Assembly (NCBI GenBank): GCA_035570595.1
Contig: DATMLF010000047.1
Span: forward strand, 1 to 27,811
DNA: 27,811 nt
Origin: AP-15 sp035570595
Lineage (GTDB): Bacteria; Pseudomonadota; Alphaproteobacteria; ATCC43930; CGMCC-115725
Reading direction: 5' to 3'
Under the pieces are notes generated by a model. That model searched no databases. It saw only the letters and a list, made by a program, of their open reading frames with translations, and was not told the origin of the DNA. A program made the translations under genes and the position numbers. Shown piece after piece: positions 8,726 to 16,212 of this stretch (positions within the stretch are counted from its first letter, which is position 1; every line of letters starts with the position of its first letter).

Positions 8726-9226
8726 ATGCCTCTCTACGAAAACGTGTTTATTGCGCGGCAGGATATCTCGGGCGCGCAGGTCGACGCCCTCGCCGACGGC
8801 TTTACCCAGCTGATCGCGGATAACGGCGGCGAGGTCAAGAAGCGCGAGTATTGGGGTCTGCGCAACCTCGCCTACCGCATGCGCAAGAATCGCAAGGGCC
8901 ATTACGTGCTGATGAACCTCGAGGCGCCGCCGCCGGCGGTCGCCGAGCTCGAGCGCACGATGCGCATCAACGAGGACGTGCTGCGCTATCTGACGATCCG
9001 CGTCGAGGCCCACGAGGAAGGGCCGTCGGCGGTCATGCAAAACCGCGGCAGCCGCGACGACCGCGGCCGGCGCGGCGACCGCGACCGTTACGGCGACGGG
9101 CGTGAGGGGCGCGACGGCGGCGGACGCGACGGCGGCGAACGCGGGGAGCGCGGCGGCGGGGAGCGTGGCGAACGGGTCGAGCGCCCGGCGCCGCCGGTGG
9201 CGGTCCCCGAAGCAGTCGAGCCCTGA
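8726..9226 (+). CDS. rpsF: 30S ribosomal protein S6 with long Gly/Arg-rich tail
   Basis: S6 binds the central domain of 16S rRNA together with S18. Residues 1 to about 100 are a standard S6 fold beginning MPLYENVFIARQD. The product is 166 residues because of a C-terminal tail from about 107 to 154 rich in Arg, Gly, Asp and Glu with repeated RGG- and GER-like units, then a Pro/Ala/Val end. Acidic or charged S6 tails are common in alphaproteobacteria, but the Gly/Arg character here is marked. The ATG at 8726 gives the family start; an upstream GTG at 8699 is less likely. The next gene, rpsR, starts 10 bases after the stop. Confidence 0.97.
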   Translation: MPLYENVFIARQDISGAQVDALADGFTQLIADNGGEVKKREYWGLRNLAYRMRKNRKGHYVLMNLEAPPPAVAELERTMRINEDVLRYLTIRVEAHEEGPSAVMQNRGSRDDRGRRGDRDRYGDGREGRDGGGRDGGERGERGGGERGERVERPAPPVAVPEAVEP

Positions 9227-9236
9227 GGAGCCCTAA

Positions 9237-9506
9237 ATGGAAAGCCAGTCAGCAGGCGAACGGGGGCGCGGCGCGGCGGCGGCGCGGCGGCCGTTCTTTC
9301 GCCGGCGCAAATCCTGCCCGTTCTCGGGCCCGAACGCGCCCAAGATCGACTACAAGGACATCAAGCTGCTGCAGCGCTTTGTCTCCGAGCGCGGCAAGAT
9401 CGTGCCGAGCCGCATCACCGCGGTCTCGACCAAACGGCAGCGCGAGCTCGCTCAGGCGATCAAGCGGGCGCGGTTTCTCGGCCTCCTGCCCTACATGGTG
9501 AGATAG
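9237..9506 (+). CDS. rpsR: 30S ribosomal protein S18
   Basis: S18 pairs with S6 on the small ribosomal subunit. The 89-residue product has the conserved core with KSCPFSG, IDYKDIKLLQRF and the basic end ARFLGLLPYMVR. The first 20 residues are an Ala/Arg/Gly-rich extension. A GAGGAG ribosome-binding site lies in the 10-base gap after rpsF, so the two are translated from one message. Confidence 0.98.
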   Translation: MESQSAGERGRGAAAARRPFFRRRKSCPFSGPNAPKIDYKDIKLLQRFVSERGKIVPSRITAVSTKRQRELAQAIKRARFLGLLPYMVR

Positions 9507-9545
9507 GAGCGCGGCGGTCTTGGCCGCCGGCAGGCGAGCATCGCC

Positions 9546-10499
9546 ATGGGCCGGTTTGCAGCCCTCGGCGCGGGCGCGGCATTGGGCGCGCTCGGCGCCG
9601 CCCTCTACCTGGCGGTGCTGACCGGCTCGCCCGGTGCGTTGATCCTCGCCTATTTGGCCCAGCTGCCGCTGTTCGCCGCCGGCTTGTGGCTCGGCGTCGG
9701 CGCCGCCGCTACGGCCGCGGTCACCGCCTCGATCGCTTTGCTGGCGGCGGGCGGCCTGATCGCGGCGGCACTCTTCGCCGCGCTTTACGCGGTGCCGGTG
9801 GTGCTGCTGGTGCGCCAATCGCTGCTCGCACGCGCGAGTGCCGACGGCACGCTCGAATGGTACCCGCCGGGGCTGCTGGCGGCGTGGTTGAGCGGGCTCG
9901 GCCTCGTGGCACTTGCCGGCGCTGTTATGATTTTGGGCGGCCCCGACGCGATCGAGGCGCTGTTGCGCGAGACGCTGGCGCCGGCCGTCGACCGCTTTGT
10001 CGATGAGAGCGACGCCGGCCGCGCGGCGCTCACCGGTTTGCTGGCGCTCATCCTTCCCGGCGCGATCGCCGCCTCCTGGATGGTGATGACGGCCAGCAAC
10101 GCGGTTCTCGCACAGGGTGTCCTGGCGCGGTTCGGGGCGGCGTGGCGGCCGTCTCCCGACCTCGCGGCGCTCAGCCTGCCGATGTGGTTCTCGGCGCTTC
10201 TCGCCGTCGCGGCCGTGCTGGCGGCGGTCGGCGGCGCCGCCCGGTTTGTCGGGGTCAACATGCTGATCGTGCTGTCGGTCCCGTTCTGCCTCGCCGGCCT
10301 CGCGGTATTGCACACGGCGGTGCGCCGCCTGCCGCGGCCGCAGGTCCCGCTTGTCGCCTTCTACGTGTTGGCCGGTTTGTTCGGATGGCCGCTCTTGGCG
10401 GTCGCGGTTTTGGGGGTGCTCGACGCCCCGCTCGGGTTGCGGCGGCGGTTTGCGCCGCCGGCGCCCGTCCGATCCAGTGGAGAAAAGATCGATGATTGA
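9546..10499 (+). CDS. Polytopic membrane protein, DUF2232-like
   Basis: The 317-residue product is almost entirely hydrophobic, with about eight to nine predicted membrane segments (for example about 5-27, 30-65, 70-90, 109-131, 160-185, 209-260 and 275-305) and a short charged C-terminus. A membrane protein of this kind, annotated as DUF2232, is found between rpsR and rplI in many alphaproteobacteria, and related proteins are linked to the YybS family. The biochemical role is not known. It starts 39 bases after rpsR, and its last eight bases overlap the start of rplI, so translation of the two is probably coupled. Confidence 0.85.
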   Translation: MGRFAALGAGAALGALGAALYLAVLTGSPGALILAYLAQLPLFAAGLWLGVGAAATAAVTASIALLAAGGLIAAALFAALYAVPVVLLVRQSLLARASADGTLEWYPPGLLAAWLSGLGLVALAGAVMILGGPDAIEALLRETLAPAVDRFVDESDAGRAALTGLLALILPGAIAASWMVMTASNAVLAQGVLARFGAAWRPSPDLAALSLPMWFSALLAVAAVLAAVGGAARFVGVNMLIVLSVPFCLAGLAVLHTAVRRLPRPQVPLVAFYVLAGLFGWPLLAVAVLGVLDAPLGLRRRFAPPAPVRSSGEKIDD

Positions 10500-11061
10500 G
10501 CTGATCCTGCTCGAACGGGTCGAAAAGCTCGGCCAGATGGGCCAGCGCGTCAAAGTCAAACCCGGCTTCGCCCGTAACTATCTCTTGCCGCAAAAAAAGG
10601 CGCTGCGCGCGACCAAGGAGAACCTGGCTTATTTCGAAACCCAGCGCGCCCAGCTCGAAGCCAACAACCTGCAGCGCCGCGCCGAGGCGAGCGAGGTCGG
10701 CGCCAAGCTCGAAGGGCTGAGCGTGGTGCTGGTGCGCCAGGCCGGCGAAAGCGGCCAGCTCTACGGCTCGGTCTCGGCCCGCGACATCGCCGACGCGGTC
10801 ACCAACGCCGGATTTACGATCGAGCGGCATCAGGTTGTGCTCGACCGGCCGATCAAGAATCTCGGCCTGCACCCGCTGCGCGTCGTGCTGCATCCGGAGG
10901 TGTCGGTCACCGTCACCGCCAATGTCGCGCAGTCCGCCGAGGAGGCGGCGATGCAGGCGCGCGGCATCGACCCGCTGCGGCTCGGGGACGAGGACGAGTT
11001 CGAGGAGGAGCGCCTGGCGCCGACCCCCGCCCCGACCCCCGCCGAGGCGAGCCCGAAATAA
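10492..11061 (+). CDS. rplI: 50S ribosomal protein L9
   Basis: L9 binds 23S rRNA near the L1 stalk and bridges ribosomes through its long helix. The 189-residue product has the N-terminal domain with the GFARNYLLP motif, the connecting helix at about 40-75 and the C-terminal domain to about 150. A Glu/Asp- and Pro-rich tail follows, as in many alphaproteobacteria. The ATG at 10492 lies inside the end of the preceding membrane-protein gene and has GGAG nine bases upstream. It is the last ribosomal gene of the operon. Confidence 0.97.
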   Translation: MIELILLERVEKLGQMGQRVKVKPGFARNYLLPQKKALRATKENLAYFETQRAQLEANNLQRRAEASEVGAKLEGLSVVLVRQAGESGQLYGSVSARDIADAVTNAGFTIERHQVVLDRPIKNLGLHPLRVVLHPEVSVTVTANVAQSAEEAAMQARGIDPLRLGDEDEFEEERLAPTPAPTPAEASPK

Positions 11062-11072
11062 CATCGAACCCC

Positions 11073-11102
11073 TTGTTTGTGCGGCGCAACGTAACCGATA
11101 TT
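11073..11102 (+). promoter_or_regulatory. Candidate promoter upstream of the cyclopropane synthase gene
   Basis: TTGTTT (11073-11078) and GATATT (11097-11102) are spaced by 18 bases in an AT-richer gap between rplI and the next gene. This would give a leader of roughly 25 bases. It is a moderate match only. Confidence 0.35.
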
Positions 11103-11133
11103 AGGGGAAGCCTATCTGTTCGGTCTCGTCGCG

Positions 11134-12360
11134 ATGCTACTTGCGCGTTTGTTCGAGAGGATTGTCACCAAGGGCCGGCTGCGCGTCGTCGACGCCAGCG
11201 GCACGCCCCATGATTTCGCCGGCGCGCCGGGGCCGAGCGCCGCGATCCGCCTCAACGACGCGGCGCTGCACCGCAAGCTGCTCGTCCGGCCGCGGCTCTA
11301 TTTGCCGGAGGCCTTTGTCGACGGCACTTTGACGATCGAGGAGGGCAGTCTTTACGACCTGATCGACCTGCTGCAGCTCAATATCGAGGCGATGCCCGAG
11401 AGCGTGCTGTCGCGGCTGCTGAACGGGTCGTACACGTTTTTGCGCCGCCTTCATCAGTACAACCCGCTGGCGCGCGCCCGCCGCAACGTCGCCCACCACT
11501 ACGATTTGTCGGATCAGCTCTACGAGCTGTTTCTCGATCGCGACCGGCAATATTCCTGCGCCTATTTTCGCGGCGAGGACGACGACCTCGACCAGGCGCA
11601 GCTCGACAAAAAGCGGCACATCGCCGCCAAGCTGGTGATCGAGCCCGGGCACAAGGTGCTCGACATCGGCTCGGGCTGGGGCGGGTTGGCGCTCTATCTC
11701 GCCGGCGAGTGCGGCGCCGAGGTGACCGGGCTCACCCTGTCGGTCGAGCAGCACAAGGTGGCGACCCGCCGCGCCGTTGCCGCCGGGCTCTCCGACCGGG
11801 TCCGCTTTTTCCTGCGCGACTACCGCGAGGAAGCGGGGCAGTACGACCGCATCGTCTCGGTTGGCATGTTCGAGCATGTCGGCCTCAACCACTACTCCGA
11901 GTTTTTCGCCAAGGTGAAGTCGCTGCTGGCGGCTGACGGGGTAGCGCTGTTGCATGCGATCGGGCGCATGGACGGGCCCGGTTCGACCGCGCCCTGGATC
12001 CGCAAGTACATCTTTCCGGGCGGCTATGTGCCGGCCCTGTCGGAAGTCGTGCCGGTCGTCGAGCGGCAGCGGCTGTGGATTACCGACGTCGAGATCCTGC
12101 GGCTGCATTACGCCCGCACCCTGCGCGCCTGGCGGCGGCGTTTCGAGCAGAACCGCGACCGCATCAAGGCGATCTACGACGAGCGGTTCTGCCGGATGTG
12201 GGAAATGTACCTCGTCGGCTCGGAGATCGCGTTCCGGCACGGCGGGCACATGGTGTTCCAGATGCAGCTCGCCAAGACGCTCGACGCGGTGCCGCTCGTC
12301 CGCGACTACATGGTCGACCGGGAGCGCGAGCGCGACACCGCCGCCGAACGCGCCGCCTGA
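11134..12360 (+). CDS. cfa: Cyclopropane-fatty-acyl-phospholipid synthase family protein
   Basis: Enzymes of this family add a methylene group from S-adenosylmethionine to unsaturated acyl chains of membrane phospholipids. The 408-residue product has an N-terminal lipid-binding region, then YDLS and QYSCAYF (Cys142), the SAM-binding motif VLDIGSGWGG at 175-184, and SVGMFEHVG with Glu247 and His274 in LLHAIG, matching bicarbonate- and substrate-binding positions of the family. Other SAM-dependent lipid methyltransferases share this fold, so exact product chemistry is inferred. It stands 72 bases after rplI and 73 bases before dnaB. Confidence 0.9.
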   Translation: MLLARLFERIVTKGRLRVVDASGTPHDFAGAPGPSAAIRLNDAALHRKLLVRPRLYLPEAFVDGTLTIEEGSLYDLIDLLQLNIEAMPESVLSRLLNGSYTFLRRLHQYNPLARARRNVAHHYDLSDQLYELFLDRDRQYSCAYFRGEDDDLDQAQLDKKRHIAAKLVIEPGHKVLDIGSGWGGLALYLAGECGAEVTGLTLSVEQHKVATRRAVAAGLSDRVRFFLRDYREEAGQYDRIVSVGMFEHVGLNHYSEFFAKVKSLLAADGVALLHAIGRMDGPGSTAPWIRKYIFPGGYVPALSEVVPVVERQRLWITDVEILRLHYARTLRAWRRRFEQNRDRIKAIYDERFCRMWEMYLVGSEIAFRHGGHMVFQMQLAKTLDAVPLVRDYMVDRERERDTAAERAA

Positions 12361-12433
12361 GGAGTCCCACCTTCCACAGGGTGTGCATCCTTCCGCGCGG
12401 GCCGGCCGGGCCGGCGGGTGATACCCTCGGGGG

Positions 12434-13957
12434 ATGGAGACAACTGCTTCCCGTGTGACGCCGCTCTACGGCGCCGACCCCGAGCTGATCCGCACCCCGC
12501 CCTACAATACCGACGCCGAGCAGGCATTGCTCGGCGCCATCCTGATCAACAACGGCGCCTATTCGCGGGTCTCGGAGTTCCTGCTGCCCGAGCATTTCGG
12601 CAATGCCGTCCACGGCCGCATCTACGCCGCGATCGGCAAGCTCGTCGAGCGCGGGCAGATCGCCAACCCGGTGACCTTGAAGAACCTTTTCGACCAGGAC
12701 GGGGCGCTCGCCGAGATCGGCGGCGCGCAGTATCTGGCGCGGCTCGCCGGGGCCGCCGTCACCGTCATCAACTCCGAGGATTACGGCCGCCACATCCACG
12801 ACCTCCACCTGCGCCGCCAGCTGATCGTCGTCGGCGAGGACGTGGTCAACGACGCCTACCGGCACGACCTCGACGACCGCGCGACCGAGCAGATCGAGCG
12901 CGCCGAGAAAAAGCTGTTCGACCTCGCGACGGCGGGCCAGAGCGAGGGCGGCTTTCGCGCCTTCGCGGTGCCGTTGACCAACGCCATCACGATGGCCGAG
13001 GCGGCGTTCAAGAAAAGCGGCAAGACCGTCGGCGTCGCCACCGGCTTTGTCGACCTCGACAACAAGCTCGGCGGCCTGCACCCGTCCGACCTCGTGATCC
13101 TCGCCGGCCGACCGTCGATGGGCAAGACCGCCCTCGCCACCAACATCGCCTTCAACGCGGTGCGCGCCTACAAGCCTGTCCAGACCGCCGATGGCCGCAC
13201 CCAAGCCGAGGACGGCGCCGTCGTCGGCTTCTTCTCGCTCGAAATGTCGGCGGAGCAGCTCGCCGCCCGCATCCTCGCCGAGGAATCGGGGGTCAGCTCC
13301 GACCGCATTCGCCGCGGCGATGTCAGCCGCGAGGATTTCGACCGTTTTCTGCAGGCGAGCCACCGTCTGCAGGCGCTGAAGTTGTTCATCGACGACACCC
13401 CGGCGCTCAGCGTCTCGGCGTTGCGCACCCGCGCGCGGCGCCTGATGCGCCAGCAGGGGTTGGGGCTGATCGTCATCGACTACCTGCAATTGCTGCGCCC
13501 GTCGGTGCAGGTGCGGACGCTCGAAAACCGGGTGCAGGAGATTTCCAACATCACCCGCGGCCTCAAGGCGCTCGCCAAGGAATTGAACGTCCCGGTGCTG
13601 GCGCTGTCGCAGCTCTCGCGCGCGGTCGAGGCCCGCGAGGACAAGCGGCCGATGCTCGCCGACCTGCGCGAATCGGGGTCGATCGAGCAGGATTCCGACG
13701 TCGTGATGTTCATCTTCCGCGAGGAGTACTATCTGTCGCGCGGGCAGCCGATGCGCCGCCCCGACGAGAGCGACGACAAGTACAACGACCGCTACGAGCG
13801 CTGGCAGAACCGCTACAACGAGGTCTACGGCACGGCGGAGATCCTGATCGCCAAGCAGCGCCACGGGCCGATCGGCACGGTCAAGCTGCACTTCGAGGCC
13901 GAGACCACGAAATTCGACAATTTCATCGGCCCCGACTACGTGCCCGACACGATGTGA
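12434..13957 (+). CDS. dnaB: Replicative DNA helicase DnaB
   Basis: DnaB is the hexameric helicase that unwinds DNA ahead of the replication fork. The 507-residue product has the N-terminal primase-interaction domain at about 20-125, a linker, and the RecA-like domain with Walker A GRPSMGKT at 225-232, the catalytic Glu270 in FSLEM and Walker B LIVIDYLQLL at 345-354. The C-terminal third contains the QLSRAVE and DLRESGSIEQD motifs. There is no intein. It follows the ribosomal operon, a usual place for dnaB, and its stop lies 24 bases from the convergent lyase gene. Confidence 0.97.
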   Translation: METTASRVTPLYGADPELIRTPPYNTDAEQALLGAILINNGAYSRVSEFLLPEHFGNAVHGRIYAAIGKLVERGQIANPVTLKNLFDQDGALAEIGGAQYLARLAGAAVTVINSEDYGRHIHDLHLRRQLIVVGEDVVNDAYRHDLDDRATEQIERAEKKLFDLATAGQSEGGFRAFAVPLTNAITMAEAAFKKSGKTVGVATGFVDLDNKLGGLHPSDLVILAGRPSMGKTALATNIAFNAVRAYKPVQTADGRTQAEDGAVVGFFSLEMSAEQLAARILAEESGVSSDRIRRGDVSREDFDRFLQASHRLQALKLFIDDTPALSVSALRTRARRLMRQQGLGLIVIDYLQLLRPSVQVRTLENRVQEISNITRGLKALAKELNVPVLALSQLSRAVEAREDKRPMLADLRESGSIEQDSDVVMFIFREEYYLSRGQPMRRPDESDDKYNDRYERWQNRYNEVYGTAEILIAKQRHGPIGTVKLHFEAETTKFDNFIGPDYVPDTM

Positions 13958-13981
13958 CCAACGAGCCTGCGGCGGGCGCCT

Positions 13982-15340
13982 TTATCCGTCGATCTCGGCG
14001 GCGGCGGCGCGGGCGCGCTCGGCGGCGTCGCCTGCGATCTCGGCGCACAGCCCGGTGTAGGCGGTCGGGTCGAGCAGCCGGTCGATCGCCGCCCGGTCGA
14101 GATGGGCCGCGACGCGCGGGTCGGCGGCGAGCAATTCGCCAAACGGCCGGTTCTCGACAAACGCCGCCTGGGCGGCGTCGTAGACGACATCGTGCGCGTG
14201 CTGGCGCCCGATCGCGGCGCCGAGGTTCAGCATGACCGCCTCGGCCATGATCAACCCGCCGCCCAAGTCGAGGTTTTTCCGCATGCGCGCCGGATCGAGC
14301 CGCAGCCCGCCGAGCACCTCGACGAGCCGGGCCAGCATGTCGCCCATCGCGATCGCGGCGCGCGCCTCGGCCGCCTCCATGACGAGGCTCGTCGTGCGGT
14401 CGGCCTCGTGCTCGGTTTGCATCGCCTCGAGCGCCAGCGGCACGCAGGCGCGCACCTCGGCGGCGGCGGCGATGATGTCCTGGCACAGCTTCGGGTTGCG
14501 CTTTTGCGGCATCGTCGAGCTGCCGACCGTGCCCGGCGGCACCGGCTCCTCGACCTCGCCAAACTCGGTCTTCATCAGGGTGTAGATCTCGCGCGCGATC
14601 TTGCCGCAGGTCGCGGCGACAAGGCCGAAGATGCAGATGTTTTCGGCGAGGTGGTCGCCGATCGTGCGCGCCGGGACCCGCATCGAGCCCATGCCGAGCC
14701 GGCGGGCGATGCCGTCCTGCACCTTTGGCCCGTTGGCGCCGAGCGAGGCAAAGGTGCCCGCACCGCCGCCCAGCATCGCGACAAAAATGCGCGGCGCCGC
14801 CTTGCGCAGCCGCTCGACATGCCGGGTCATCTCGTCGATCCACACCGCGGGCTTGTAGCCAAAGGTCGCCGGCAGCGCGTGCTGCCCATGGGTGCGCCCG
14901 GCGATCGGCATGTCGGCGCCGCGCTCGGCGAGGTCGGCCATCGCCTTCAGCGCCTCGCCGATCAGCCGCAAAAACACCTGGTGAGCCTGGCGCAGGACCA
15001 ACAAGTCGCCGGTCTGGGTGATGTTCTGCGTCGTCGCTCCCCAATGCACCCAGCCGCCGTGCGGCTCGCCGACCACCCGGCTCAATTCCCAGACGAGCGG
15101 CACGATCGTGTGGCCGGTGCGCGCAAACCCTTCGTCGATCCGGGCGCGGTCGAGGAGCTCGAAACGCGCCTGTCGCGCGATCGCGTCGGCCGCTTCGGCC
15201 GGGATGATGCCGAGCTCGGCTTCGGCCTCGGCCAGCGCCGCCTCGACATCGAGCCAGGCCTGCCAGCGGTTCTCCAGGGCGTAGAGCGCCCGGATCCCCG
15301 GATCCGATACGCGGGCGGCGGTCGGCAGTTCATCGGTCAT
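13982..15340 (-). CDS. Adenylosuccinate lyase family protein
   Basis: This 452-residue protein belongs to the fumarase/aspartase superfamily of homotetrameric lyases. The superfamily signature GSSTMPQKRNP is at 273-283, with active-site regions HWGATTQ near 99-105 and GRTHGQHALP near 148-157. Members catalyse beta-elimination that releases fumarate, or cycloisomerise carboxymuconate. The sequence resembles the adenylosuccinate lyase/carboxymuconate cycloisomerase branch but no purine or protocatechuate gene is adjacent, so the substrate is open. I chose the ATG at 15340; in-frame TTG and ATG codons at 15403 and 15385 are possible but add an unconserved segment. It is convergent with dnaB and divergent from the next gene. 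Confidence 0.85.
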   Translation of the reverse strand: MTDELPTAARVSDPGIRALYALENRWQAWLDVEAALAEAEAELGIIPAEAADAIARQARFELLDRARIDEGFARTGHTIVPLVWELSRVVGEPHGGWVHWGATTQNITQTGDLLVLRQAHQVFLRLIGEALKAMADLAERGADMPIAGRTHGQHALPATFGYKPAVWIDEMTRHVERLRKAAPRIFVAMLGGGAGTFASLGANGPKVQDGIARRLGMGSMRVPARTIGDHLAENICIFGLVAATCGKIAREIYTLMKTEFGEVEEPVPPGTVGSSTMPQKRNPKLCQDIIAAAAEVRACVPLALEAMQTEHEADRTTSLVMEAAEARAAIAMGDMLARLVEVLGGLRLDPARMRKNLDLGGGLIMAEAVMLNLGAAIGRQHAHDVVYDAAQAAFVENRPFGELLAADPRVAAHLDRAAIDRLLDPTAYTGLCAEIAGDAAERARAAAAEIDG

Positions 15341-15548
15341 GGCTATCCCGTGGTCGCAGTCGCGCAATCGCTGCAAGTAGCCCATCGCGGCGGCACCGTT
15401 CAACCGCTACCGCCGCCTCGCCGTCTGATCGGTAGCGGCGACACGGCGCCGCGTGCGGCCGGCCCGGCTAGTCTAATCGCCGCTACTCGCCTTCCGGCGG
15501 GCGGCGGGCTATGGTCCGCCGTGCGACAGCGCAGCGGGAGGGAATGCC

Positions 15549-16127
15549 GTGAGAGTTGACATGAGAAAGGCCGTGATCGCCGCCGGGATCGGTCTGGGGA
15601 TGGCGTGGGCCGGCCATGCCGCGCTCGCCGCCGAGCCGTTCAAGCTGACCTCGCCGGCCTACGCCGACAACGCCGTCATCGCGGCCAAGAACGCCGGCAA
15701 CAACAAGGCGAGCCCGAACTGTGTCGGCGACAACGTCTCGCCGCCGCTCGCCTGGTCGAACCCGCCGGCGGGGACCAACAGCTTTGCCTTGATCATGGTC
15801 GACCCGGAGGCCCGCGGCGGCCTGGGCGTCGTGCACATGGTCACCTACGACATCCCGGCCTCGGTCAGCGGGTTTGCCGAGGGCGAGCTCAGCAAGCCTT
15901 CCGACAAATATGTCGGCGGCAAGAGCACGATGGGAAAGGCGACGTATTTCGGGCCGTGCACGCCGGTCGGCGACTACCATCACTACACCCTGACCCTGAT
16001 CGCGACCGATCTCGACCCCAAGGCCTTGCAGCCGGGCATGACCCGCGACGAGCTGTTCGCAGCACTCAAGGGCCACGCCAAGGGAGCGGCCGGCCTGATC
16101 CTGCGCTTTACCCACCCGCAAGGGTGA
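15549..16127 (+). CDS. Secreted PEBP family (YbhB/YbcL-like) protein
   Basis: The 192-residue product has a signal peptide, with a hydrophobic stretch at about 9-25 and likely cleavage after ALA near residue 27, so it should be periplasmic. The rest matches the bacterial phosphatidylethanolamine-binding / Raf kinase inhibitor-like family, with NVSPPLAW, the MVDPEA segment and the ligand-site motif FGPCTPVGDYHHY. The function of these bacterial proteins is poorly known. I take the GTG at 15549 as the start because GGAGG lies seven bases upstream; an ATG four codons later is an alternative. It is divergent from the lyase gene and convergent with the amidohydrolase gene. Confidence 0.88.
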   Translation: MRVDMRKAVIAAGIGLGMAWAGHAALAAEPFKLTSPAYADNAVIAAKNAGNNKASPNCVGDNVSPPLAWSNPPAGTNSFALIMVDPEARGGLGVVHMVTYDIPASVSGFAEGELSKPSDKYVGGKSTMGKATYFGPCTPVGDYHHYTLTLIATDLDPKALQPGMTRDELFAALKGHAKGAAGLILRFTHPQG

Positions 16128-16158
16128 GGCCGCGACCGCGCGCGACGCGGCTCCAAAA

Positions 16159-16196
16159 CGACAAGCGCCGCCCACCGGGGCGGCGCTGCCGTGTCG
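16159..16196 (-). terminator. Strong hairpin between convergent genes
   Basis: A perfect 10-bp stem (AGCGCCGCCC/GGGCGGCGCT, 16164-16187) with an ACCG loop is flanked by outer complementary arms CGACA/TGTCG. It lies between the ends of two convergent genes. Read on the minus strand it is followed by TTGTCGTTTT, a modest T-rich tail that suits termination of the amidohydrolase transcript; it may act in both directions. Confidence 0.75.
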
Positions 16197-16212
16197 GGAG
16201 AATGGGGTGCGC

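Noticed and set aside
12164..13891. A minus-strand open frame of 575 codons
   Set aside because: It is opposite the cyclopropane synthase end and dnaB, both of which have clear conserved motifs.
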